Below are positions 1-12,200 of a DNA stretch of 64,000 bases, one piece after another; position 1 is the first letter of the stretch, and the number at the start of each line of letters is the position of its first letter. The notes under the pieces are model-generated. The model ran no database searches, was not told the origin of the DNA, and worked only from the letters and a program-made list of their open reading frames with translations. A program made the position numbers and the translations under genes. Origin of the DNA: Nautilus pompilius (taxonomy: Eukaryota > Mollusca > Cephalopoda > Nautilida > Nautilidae); assembly GCA_018389105.1 (NCBI GenBank), contig JACATO010000307.1:2922001-2986000 (forward strand). The letters are read 5' to 3'.

Positions 1-3000
1 AGAACAGTCACCTTTCATTCCACGTGTCACACAATTTCCTTGATCATCAGTTAATTTTCCTATTTTTTTTTTTTTTTCAGAAAGTAGTACATCCATATTT
101 TCCAGATGATGGAATAGGAAGATAGCGTTTTTGGAAGTAGGTCAGAATGCATGATTAGATTACATTAACTCCATCAATTGTGCGGATATTAAATGGAAAA
201 ATATCAATATTTGTTGCAATGGTAAAAAAAAGAGGAAGTTTCAGAGTTTATCTGGGTTTAATGGAACAAAATCAAACTCCGGCTACATTTGTCAGAGATT
301 CGTGCCAAATGCTATATTGTAATCAAAGCCTTAAAATTAGATTTTAAAAAATTGAACTGTAATTAAACATAAAACCCATGTGGAATATGCTTAAGATCAA
401 GAGAGACAAAACATGGCGGAGCTAATAAATTTTGGTGGTAGCAACGTTGAGTAAAAAGATTTTTAAAAATCACTGATAGCTTGTAATAAGAGTTACGTCC
501 CTTACAACAACAACAACAACAACTAGTTTTCAGGAGTTACTTAATGTTGGAATCTCATATTTACTGAAAAAAAAGGGAATTCTAATAAAAACGAAGTAAT
601 GCAGATTTAAGAATCAAGCAGAGCCTTAATTTAACATCAATAGCGGCTCCCATTTTGTACGAATTTTCCTCCTTAGCACATTTCCATAAAACAAATTTTT
701 TTTGTTCATTTATTTGCACATAAAACAAAAAGTACATTAACAATATAGAGGAATCCCTTTTGTTTTTGCCATACAGTGACTGACTGATATTGTAAAACCA
801 TTGAGGAAGTTACAGTGGTAAGGCAAAAACAAACATCTGTTTACCGTTTACATACACAATCTATACTGATGGTGAATAGTGTCAGCGGGAATTAACAGAT
901 ACGAGGCTATGGAATGTCTAACTAATTATGTTAGCAAGAAAATAAAGACACTCACACACCAATATATATATATCTTGTTACCCATAACATAAAGACACAT
1001 TTTTAATCCATGAGTGCACATATGGACAACCTATCAGAGTGTTAAATATGAATTTAAATCCTTACAGACCTCTATATACAAATGGCAGCACAGTAATCAT
1101 TTAAAAATCTGTACTACTAATTATTTTTCTGAATGTACACACGATACTTTATTGTGTTTTTCTTTCCCACTTACATTTTTAGTTGTAGGGATGAAGGAAG
1201 AAAAATGATAAGCACTAACAGAGACAGTAAATTTATATTTTTTTTCCTAAAGATGATATCATTATAAAGCATGAAATAAAATGATTTAAAAAATGACAGG
1301 AATACAAATAAGCAGGCCAATGTTACAGAATTAGTCTCAGGAGAAGAGTATGATGGGGATGATACATCTAACAAATTACTCTTACATCTAAGGTCTTACA
1401 AAAAATGACAGTTTTTAAGACACATTTAAACTTCCTTTTATTTTTATATATATATATATATATATCATGCAGTATATAAAACTAGTGTAATATATATAGT
1501 AATTATCAGAATTAATTTTTTAAAAAAGTTAATGTTTGTTGGATTTCAAAAGAATACATTTTAAGAAAAGTTGCAAATGAAAATGTGTGTGTGCAGGATA
1601 CAGAATGGGACAAGAAGAAATCTAATTCATAAAAAACAAAAAGTATCCTATTATATAACAAACTGTATTTTAACTCATAAAAGTAGTATGCAATTTTGAA
1701 ATAAATGAAATATTTGATTAGCTGAGTAGTGTGGTAAAAATAGAGGCAAATACAGTGAAGAGGCTTACTAGCACAGGACTTAAAACAAGACAGTGATATA
1801 ATCAGATTTTCTTAGAATATGAAGGCTAAGGTGACTAGAAGATCTAACATTTATAGTGGCTTACAAATGATAACCAAACTTTAATTCTTCACACCAAAAT
1901 TCCAAATTTATCCCATGGAATAAATAGGTGCATTATAATCCATCAATGCATAGGTTAATGCCATATTTGGCAAATGTCTTTAAGATTCCATCTCCATGAC
2001 TTGGATGAACTAGCATCAGCAACTGAAAATGAGTAATACATAACACATATGGTAACAAGAAAACAGTGCACTAAGATAATTAACTTCTTGAATTAACTCT
2101 TCCCCTACCTTGTAAATCTGAAGACACTAATGTGTGGCAGTGAATGCTGCAGTGTACCAATTCAGGATTTGAAATAACTTTCTTTTTGTATTGATATTAC
2201 AGGATAAAAAAAAAACATTAACATTAGTGGAGAGGTGAAGTATTGTATGTGCAGAAATAAAATTTGGAAATGAATTCTGTAAAAATCCACAGCTGCTGGT
2301 AGCTACATGTCTCAGGTTTGGTTAAATTGCATGAGCCTATTTTCAAATTTGACAGATATTCAACCATCTAAAATTCATGGTGATCTTATTTCTGTCCAAT
2401 CATATTGTTTTCCATTCTCTGTATATTTGTTAGTTAATTTAAATTAACTAACTACACTACCACTCACTTGTTATAAAATTTGAAATTTAAACTGAAATAA
2501 ACAAAACCAAAAAACATTCCAGGTAAATATCAAATTAAATAGGATCTGGTGACACAGAACATTTTTCTCTCTTCTCTTAAACAAACAATAACTGGTCCTT
2601 GGAGCAGAGTAATATCTTAACTTCACACAGATCACTGATATACTGAATCTTAAAACTGGAACTTGTCATTCAAATTTTAAAATGCTGTTCACAATTAAAT
2701 AATAATCGATGTAAATTTAAAAAAAAAAATATATATATATACACACACAAAAGACTGGACCATTTCAATTTTAAAAGTTTCTTTTAATTATTTGTATATT
2801 TGTAAATATAACAGATTTTAAGAGATTGATTACAAAACTGTTTGGAAATAACACTTAAGCAATTTTCAATTTTTAAAAAAATATAAAATAATACCTATTA
2901 AATATTTTTGGTTTTTAATTCAAAATTTATTTAAAGAAGTAGGTATATTTTTAAAAGCTGACTTACATTAAATGTTTATGAATATAATATGGAAAAAAAT
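1..3000. other. AT-rich region downstream of UPP
   Basis: There is no gene I can assign. On the minus strand a short open segment at 1933-2022 follows a good TTTTCAG acceptor and ends at a stop; a second short segment before it ends at a GTAGGG donor at 2109. They could be a terminal exon of another gene, alternative UPP 3' sequence, or chance. An (AT)n run sits at about 1446-1464 and a poly-T run at 64-78. Confidence 0.3.
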
Positions 3001-3006
3001 TTTATT
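3001..3006 (-). terminator. Possible UPP poly(A) signal
   Basis: AATAAA on the minus strand lies about 72 bases after the UPP stop codon. The region is AT-rich and other AATAAA matches lie further downstream, so the true 3' end is not fixed by sequence alone. Confidence 0.3.
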
Positions 3007-3077
3007 CCTAGGTTATGGGAAACAAAAAATAAAACATTTCGACCCAGATTTGTTTTGGATAATGTTTGAATGGCATG

Positions 3078-3220
3078 TTAACTGGCACTGGCTATGCTGT
3101 CTTTTATGTACTTCACAACCAGCTCAATCGGTCTTTGTTGCCAATCCTTTAAAACACAATGGTCGGTGGGAATTTGATCTTCATGGAATCGATCCACTAG
3201 TGTGACACAGATAACCGCAC
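3078..3220 (-). CDS. UPP1: UPP coding exon 8 (stop codon)
   Basis: The acceptor is TTATAG. Residues 257-302 read AVICVTLVDR, then DQIPTDH and DWQQRPIELVVKYI, and end SASAS before TAA. This matches the C-terminal AVVCVTLL and YQQRPQ segment of animal uridine phosphorylases. Confidence 0.94.
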
Positions 3221-6200
3221 CTATAAGATTTACAAAGAGAAGGAAAAGAGAACATTTAAAGCCAAGTGCTTATCCGTGTGTTGCCGAATCTATTCTGTCA
3301 TAGTTTCAATGCTCTAGCGATCGTTTAGACTAAGCTAGTATCGAAAAGGAAGCCTAGTAACCATCACAGGACTAAAGTAAACAACTTCATCTCTTTATTT
3401 CTTTCTTCTTTCTCTATTATACCCACCTGACCAGAAAAATAAAAGTGTACATTTCCATTTTTAAGCCTGAGGGTACCCTGGTAGTAGTCCCACCACACCA
3501 ACTGCATCCGAGCATGATAAATGCAGCTGACATCATTAATAATCAAATAGCGGGGCGTGGAGGGGACCCACAGAGAACAAGCTGGTGACCTCAATGAAAC
3601 AGTAATTGCTATGGTAACCTATTTCCCAAAAACTGCATGACGAGAGCATTGAATTATTATTCCTGTGAGAGATTAGCAGAAATACTAGGGACATTCAGAC
3701 AGAACCTGGCTGAGATAAAATTGCCGTAATGGCGTCCAGCCAAGTTTCATTTGAACATTTGAATGTTCCTAACGAGTATATGTAAGAACAATCCTTGAAT
3801 TCTGTCTGTGCCGAGTCAACAGCCAGTTGCACGGCCATACTTTGTGGGTAGCTCCTCCATCCATCTCATCATCCCGGCACTTTTAAATAAGAGTAAACTA
3901 CTTAGCGAAAAATATGGAGCCGTTTGGAAACATTATGATCATCTTCTTACCCTTCATGTGCAACCGATGACACAGAGCCACAAACCCGACAGATTCCATT
4001 TCGATGTTCGTCACACCCTTTGATTTCAATTCCTGGAGAAATGCATCCCGCTCAGAATCCTCAAACTGACAAAACGCTCCATCCACCCGTGCCTGTCCTG
4101 AAAGAGTTAAAACAATATTGTGGCTCACATGCACATATGCCAATGGTTAAAATTTATTGCATCCCAAAATAATTCTAATATCTGTGTTATTTTTTTAAGT
4201 GAAATTATACCACAGCTAATACCATTTTAGGTTGGCAGATAAACCTCTGAACTGTTTTCCTCCGATTTAGTTAGCAAAAAGAAACCAGAAACTTTTGAAT
4301 AGTGGATGCCCTATGAGCTGATGTTGACACAGGTTCAAAGTAGAAGAAAAATCCCATGTTATGCATTTATTTTGTCCTCAATTTATCACGTTTCAAACGT
4401 GTAAACTATTTTATTTAGTAAAAACAATAAGGTAAAAATGTGCATCATTTATTCAGAGCCAAGTTAAGAATTCCTGGGATCCTAACTCCAAGAATATTTG
4501 GAGGTTCCCCACAATCAGTATATTACATACATTTTTTAAAAGATGTAATAAAACACAAATTGCAATGGAAAATGAAACTGTCATGGAAGCTGTGTGACTT
4601 TGTTACATTTGATTACAAATAATTTCAAAACACTCAGGTTAAGACAGCTGTCAGTTTCTTTATAGTAGTATTCTTCTCTGGTCTTGACTGTGTATTAATC
4701 TGGCCCCGCATTTATCATGGTTTACTGTATTATTACTCTACAGTTGTATCGCCATGAGAAATTATTATAGTAAAAGGTTTTGTAATATCCATGATATTTT
4801 CCCATCACAGCACAACAAACACCCACCAGCTGGTTTAAGAGCAAAGGGGGAGTGCAATAACTTTGGCCACCTCTGTAAGGAGAAAGGCTGAGGGGTGTTG
4901 GGTGCAATGAATACTCACTTTTCTTTAAAACAGCTCACTGGTCTTGTCTACTTGTGGCTCTACTCTACAGGTAATAAACATACAAGCCAGGTGAATGCAA
5001 GAGCCAACACTGCACTTAGAACCAAAAATAGGAATCAAGACTCATTTAGTAACATAAATTGGGCAGTATGGCGGACTAGGAGTGCTGAGGTCAAGGGCTC
5101 TAAGATTATAGATCCCAGTCGGGGATGGCTCCCCAGCGTGTTTTTCTTCCAGGCACTCCCATTCTCTCACACCTAAAGATAGAGATTTTTTCTAGGGATG
5201 TCCCTGCCAAAGCTAGAAGTGCTGGGAGCTGTGTAGCACAGAACTGGCAATGCTTCTTAGCAGGTAACTGTAGCACTACCCTCTTTCACCAGAGTTGTCT
5301 ACCTTGTAGTGCACAAAAAAAAAAAAAGAAATAGAAATAAAAAAATTCTTTTCCTGTCACGTTCTATGGAAGATGCCCAGTGATATAGATCTATCATCAA
5401 GGTCACACAGTAGAGTAGTAAAGGCTGAGCTGAGTAATTTTACCTTCAAAAAAATCATTGGCACAGAAGGTAGTTCCCAGTACTGCCTTAAAGCTGAAGT
5501 TATTATCTGCAAGGGTTTTAATGTTCTTTGCTAGCTCCTTGTCCACAATAGCTGGCTGCAGCACCATCTTACCCAAAATTGGCTGAAACACGACGACAGC
5601 AATCATGGTCAATACAAATGAAGGCAAATAGCACAGAAAATAAACATTTAGAATGATCGTAGCAATAACCAATTGACAAAAAAGTTCTCTCTCTTTATAC
5701 TCCATAAAGACCATCTTTAAATGGTTTTACATAGCAATAAATATGAAAGATATGAAATTCCACATAATGACATGTAAAGATCAGTTTTTAAAATCAGCCA
5801 TTAAACATGAAGTTTTATGTAGTGGACAAAAAAGTGGTTTGTTAACACAGTGTGACAAACATATACAGGGTGAGGCAGCCACATTATAGTCAGTTACTAG
5901 AAACTTTTCCTTAAAGCTGTAACATCTTAAATTCATGCAAATATCAGGCAAAAACTAGGCAGTGAACCATACAGTTGATATTCCAACAATGTTCAATGTA
6001 AATTAGTTTAAAAATAAAATAACAATGAAAGAACATTTTTAATGTTGCATGCACACTCACGCAATTAGAAAATACAGAGCTGGTAATTAAAAACTATTCC
6101 ACAGCCAAGCATGGCAGATTTTTAAAAAAAGAGCAGATTTAAGAATGATTAAAGCAAGCATGCGTGAATGATTTATTTTGAAACTTTCTTTAAGGTAAAT

Positions 6201-9200
6201 CACTCACACAAGCTATATAACTGCTCATAGAACCCTACTGTCTGACTGAAAACGTTTATTAAGTATTTTATACTTCTGAACCCCTGGTGATAAATGACAT
6301 GCCACTAATACCGAAATATCGATTTAATTTTATGTATTTCTTTCCAAAAATAAAAAGATTTTCATGTTTTTTTCAAAACCAATATTAGCACATTAGGTTT
6401 TTCCAAGATATTTACATCCGCTAACATAATGAAGACATTGTGCACTCCAATAAAGTTGGGTTTGACTAAAGATTTGTACAAGAGTGAACTAAAACTGAAG
6501 AAATATTATTTACAGCAGGATTTACCACAAAACGGTCACACATACCAAGTCCCAAGAAGGCTGCAACAACCCATTCAGTACCTTTTCAGAAATCACAACC
6601 GTACCTGGTGGAAGATCTGCAAAAATGTGTTGCAATATTTATATATTGTGCAGTAATGATGTTTCAAAATATACCTGTGATTGTAGGCACTACTGAGTTT
6701 TGTGAGAGTTATACAACTTTAGTGTTACATTAAGGGAGATAATCCATAAATCTAGAAAAAAATTACATTTCTCACATTACAATAATGTCAGTTCAAATGT
6801 AATTCTTTAAATGGCTTCTCCTCAGAAGCTGCTTGTTGTTAACTTTTTTTTAAATACTAGCTGTATCAAAGGCCGTTATCTAAGAAATACAAAACGAATC
6901 TCCAACAGCTGAAAACAAGGATCTAAAATGACCCTCAGGGACAGTGAGAGAGTAACCACTCCTGTAAATGGCTTCCTAGCACTGATATAGAGACTTAAAA
7001 TAGGATCTCACGTAAAAAACAAACTTTAAACTGTACTTTTCTATCACTGCATAGCTACTCATAACCTGAAATGTCAAAGCAAATAGGTGTGAAAAGAAAA
7101 ACATTTTTAAATTAAATTTAAAAAGTAAATGTTGTTGTTGCTAGATCTCCAGAGTTAAAACAATAGGAAAATCTGTGTCAGAGGGATGGGAATGCTAAGC
7201 TAACAAACAGCTGTATGACTTCAGCCAACCTAATAGGAAACACTAACACTACACCCATAGATAGAGACAAGCTGTATGACTTCAGCCAACCTAATAGGAA
7301 ACACTAACACTACACCCATAGATAGAGACTACAAAGAAAGCAGCCAGTTTATTATTACTTGAAAATATAATGCTAACATTTTAAAAATCTTTGTTCATCT
7401 CTACATTCTGAATTATATGCAGAGGTCTAAGCTACTCAGGGCTGTGATTAATATCACATAGTCTCCTTATATTCTTTAATGTTGACAAGTATATCAAGAT
7501 GCGTTAATATTTTGTAAATTTAAAAATATCAGTCCATCGAACAATACTTATTCATTAAAGAAAAGTTCTAATCAGTAGATTAAAAGATCTTTGAGACTCA
7601 TTATTTACTGAATCAAATTAAGACAACCAGTAGAAATTTAGAAACTAAGATTGCAAAATGTGCAACTTAATAAACCTACATTTCAGAAATCTTTCCCCAT
7701 CATCATCCAGGGTTAGTCACAAGAAAGACTTTCCCAGGCAGTGGAAAGTACCAGTGGTCTCAGCTGATCAAGTCTGTCACCTGTTGGTTGCTAAGTTTCT
7801 CATAAAGCGTTTGATCAAATCTTTAGCCTGTTTCACTCCAAATAATTTTTCGAATGCTTACTGCAAATTAACATCACTGAATACCAAGACAGCCTTTCTC
7901 AAGAAATAAGCCTACAACAACAGTGGCAAAAGATTGCCATAAACTCAGCCCATTAGCTAGTTCAGTCATTAGGTGAAAGGTCCCCAAATCACTCTCTACT
8001 TTGTACAGATATTACGCCATGAACAACTTTTCATTCTTATCTGAAGGTATCAGATGGCCCTGTTATAAACTTCAAATATTAAAGATAAATAAATAAATGG
8101 GTGTATGAAGTCATTTTAGATTACCATCTTGTAATGCCAGAAAATTAAAGAGTGTGCAAATATGATAAAGATTAGATAACAAGTTGGCTAATCCACGGCT
8201 TATAAGACATATTTCAGACATTACCACCAACCAAGGAAATGAATATGAATACATCAGAGCAAGGAACCATTAATTTCCCTACCATCCCACTAAAGCAAAA
8301 TATTAAGATCAAATCCAAGACAAATCCAGGTCCATGAAAGTATTTTTTCAATGCATCTCAATAAAAAAACAAAAAATGCAAATTTTTCAGTAAATGCTGT
8401 TTCCTCACCAATTCCTCCACATGTTCCAATTCTAAAGAAACACACGTCTGTACAGTGGGCGTGGTAGAGCAGCTTGGCGACATCGTGAAAGATGGTGGAT
8501 AAGGAAGGAATTCCAATCCCGTGCTGAAAATAAAACAGTTTCCACACTACCTAAAATAACCAACTTTTGAGTTTAAAACATGTACAGCTTCAACTTGCCT
8601 GTTTCAAAATCTATCGAGACTGCTTTCGTTCCTCACTGACTCTGAACTATGCATAGATGCACTGGCAGCCATTGACTGTGCACTCACTCACCAGTTAAGC
8701 ATTCAGTATATCACACACAAATATTCAACACAATAACTAACTAACTATTTTGGATAGTTTATTGGTGAACCCATCATCAGGGCCACCAGACTACGCGTGC
8801 ATAGGTACATACAATAGTGGCCAAAAATATTGTATCACCTATATAAAACTCTGATATTTTTGTTTAAGTGCAGTAACACCACCATTAGCGCAATGCCTTA
8901 GTATCTGTTTGTTTCTGATTTAACATTTGCATATTTCTTTTGTTATAAAAATATTCTTTAGTCAAAACAATATTGCAGTGTGTGCATTTGCTGAAATTCT
9001 TCAACTATGTACTAGAGGTTCTACAAATACCAGGACAATTTTTATTGCGTTTTTTGCATTGTAGCATATACTATACCGTGTACACTGAATATTTTGTTTG
9101 AAAACTTAAGGTGCCACTATGACTTTAACATATGCTTAACTACAAATAAATTTAAAATGTACAGTAGAAACTCCCTTATTCAACATCCATTCTTCCAACA

Positions 9201-12200
9201 CTCCAGATTATCCAACTGGACTCTTTTTACCAATGCACACACAAGGATGCTGCAACATGTAGTTAACCAACGGAAAGACGCCATCTCAGCTACAGAGGGG
9301 TCACGTCCATAGTGGCTGTATCCTCTGCCCCTCCAGCCACTGTTTCTGTCTGAGAGATCGGATAATCTTTCTTCATCTTTGTTTTACGTGTATTTTTGAA
9401 CTTTAAAGCACAGGCGGTGTGTTTCCTTGCTTATAATTGGAATTTTTGGGGGAGTGGAGGGCATTTCTAGTTGGTAACCATACAAATCGACATTTTCATC
9501 TGACACAGGGTCGGTCCCTTTCAAGTCGGATAAAGGAGTTTCTACTGGATATAAATAAAAAAAACTATATATATATCCACATACATCGGTTGTAAAATTT
9601 TCTTTGTCTAAATTTATGAATTTTGCGTAATTTATTGGAATTGACCAACTGACAGGCATCGTAAAATATCTTTTAAAAAAGCTGTTTGGAGATTTGTACG
9701 GTCAGGACAGAAGTGAGATGGACTGGAGCGAATAGACTCACATTTGCAACAAGAACAGGACCAACTTTGTAGACCACGTATCGGTCGTTTTTCTGTGCAT
9801 AGTTGTAAGGTTCGTCGCCGCCGTCCGGAGAAAGACCAAGTTCCCTTACTAAAAAGCAGGCTATCTCCTTCATTCGTGAAACTGTGCCACCCATGCAGAC
9901 GAACTGCAAGAGATTGGAAGATTCACAGATGGCGCTGGTGAAAATTGCTGAACTGTGGTTTCAGTAACAACTTTGAGAAAGGAACACATTTTGCACTGTA
10001 TTATTATTAATAATCCTGCATCAAGAAGAATAAAGATAAAATGTGCAACACAGAAGAGTATGAATTGAGTGAGTGTTAAAGTTTTCACCCTAAAGAGGTT
10101 TTCGAAATAACTATGAAGTAAGAGAATACTGGATAAGACGTTATCTGAAGCCTGAAATAGGATGGTGAGTCTAAATTGGAATTATTTTATAACCATTAAA
10201 ATATAATTGTTGTTTTAACTTTTGAACAATAGCTTTCTTCTATGATAGCCATCAAGACAGACAATATCATCCACTAAACAGGATTTAGGGAAGCAGGGCC
10301 CAAGTTAACTCCCCATGGAAATGGTCCATAACCACTCTAGCATAGTTTCCTTTTAAAATTTTTCTTCTCCAGTTGGTTGTGTAAGTCTCCTCCAGTTTCT
10401 TCCGGTGTCTAAATGTAAGAACAGAAAGAAATAAGGTCTAATAGAAATTTTCCAGCAGAAGTTGGACCCCCCCCCTTCCCACATCCTGCAGGATCTGACA
10501 ACACTTCTAACCTAGCGGCAGACATCAATGTGAGTAAACAAATAAGATTTATAAATTAACTGTCAATTTTCGGAGAATAATAAATCAAAGTTTGTGTGTT
10601 ACAATTAAATATATGTTAAAAGCAGTCTCCAACTTCTGTAGTTGTTGAAATAAGAAACATTTCTCAAAAAAAAAAGAAGGGATGATAAGACATCTTGTTC
10701 TGCTCGCTGCATTATGAAAATGTCACGATTTACAAAACAACGACAGACAATCAGCATACAAATTAGAACACCTGATGGTACTACCTTGACGTCACCAAAC
10801 AACTTTGGCAGGTCATAGCTGTTGGTATCTAATCCAATGTGATATAGATGATCCACATCCAGGTTTGCAATTCTTTTGTTAGGAATATCAACCACTGCAC
10901 TGAAATGGAAATATGTATATACACACACGTAACTAGATTGTAGCAAAACCGTAACAGGAAACAGGTAAGCCATTTGAGAAGATTTATTTAAAGTATGTCA
11001 CTACAGCAATGTTTGTTTGCTGACCTCCTCGATTTAGTTAAAGTCAGAATGTACCAAGGAAATAAGTTAACGAAACTTCTGGAAAAAAAACCAGAAATTC
11101 GTTGGTCGTTCTAGGGTATAAAAAGAGCGACATCTCTAAGGAAAATTAAACTGAAATTTCACATGGAAAAAAAAAGGATAAAATTTGTAAAGATCAGAGG
11201 AACATTTTGACTAATTACCTGCTAAAATTCTTCCATTCACAGAAAATAGACTGAAAATTACTAGATTTTTTTTTTTTTTACATTGCAAAGAAAGACAATA
11301 GATAATCTCCATTCCTGATGGTAATTTTACTACAAACATTATTAATTTTAGATTATAAACACACACAGTGTATTTATTAACAACTTAAATTAGTTTAGAA
11401 ACAGTTTCTTGACAGCTGTGGATTTTAAAAGTACAGTCTTCATGGGTTTAACTCTTGAGATGATGTGAGCCATACATCAGTTGAGTCTCTTTGGAGACTG
11501 GTAAATACTGTTGTTTTACACATATGTTTGAGAAGAGCTATTCAACTTGAAGTTTGTTTTAAAGTCCTTGTGTAACAGTTTGAGATATAGTTCAAAACAA
11601 TTTAAAAGTGAATTAAAAAAAAAAACTGAAATCAGTAACTGGATCTGAAAGTCGAAATTCTGAAATAATAAAACTTTTAAAATTAAAATGTATTCCCTTT
11701 GCTTTATCTCTGCAAAGTGATGGATTTAAAAAATGTCAATTGTAAAAAAAGTACTTGATATACAGATTGTGGCAGTAATAATCAATGTCTACTGATATAA
11801 GAAAAATAGGTGCAATTGGGAGTCCTCTACATGGTGAAGCAAAGTACCACAGTTGAGAAGATATCATAAGTAAACTGCTGTATGCTCTTGTGAAAAATGT
11901 TGCTTTTGTTTTAAAAAGTAAGTAACGTTAAAGATGCTTTTAATGATAATTCACCAACTTATATATAAATGTAATCATTAACACATTCTGAAGTAGATAA
12001 CAATGTAGGTGCTACTTAAGAGTTTATTATCATGAGAATATCAGCTGAGGAGATAACATTTATCTAACTAGCTGACCAGTGTGACCCCAAGTTATACAGA
12101 TGCGCTTTCATTTTTCATTCATAGAATAGAAAACTGACCGTGAGGAATATAATTTTCAGTCCCTGCTCTATATTTTATCTAAAAAGCTTTTCCACTGCTT

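Larger units (their letters stand above)
3221..10784 (-). other. UPP introns 2-7: non-coding apart from listed exons
   Basis: These AT-rich introns separate the coding exons. I see a 61-bp tandem duplication at 7209, transposon-end-like sequences near 8812 and 9162, and poly(A)/poly(T) runs. CpG is very rare throughout. I saw no second gene nested in them. Confidence 0.7.

Noticed and set aside
11117..11125. TATA box inside UPP intron 1
   Set aside because: AT-rich DNA gives such words by chance; no ATG or exon follows with support.
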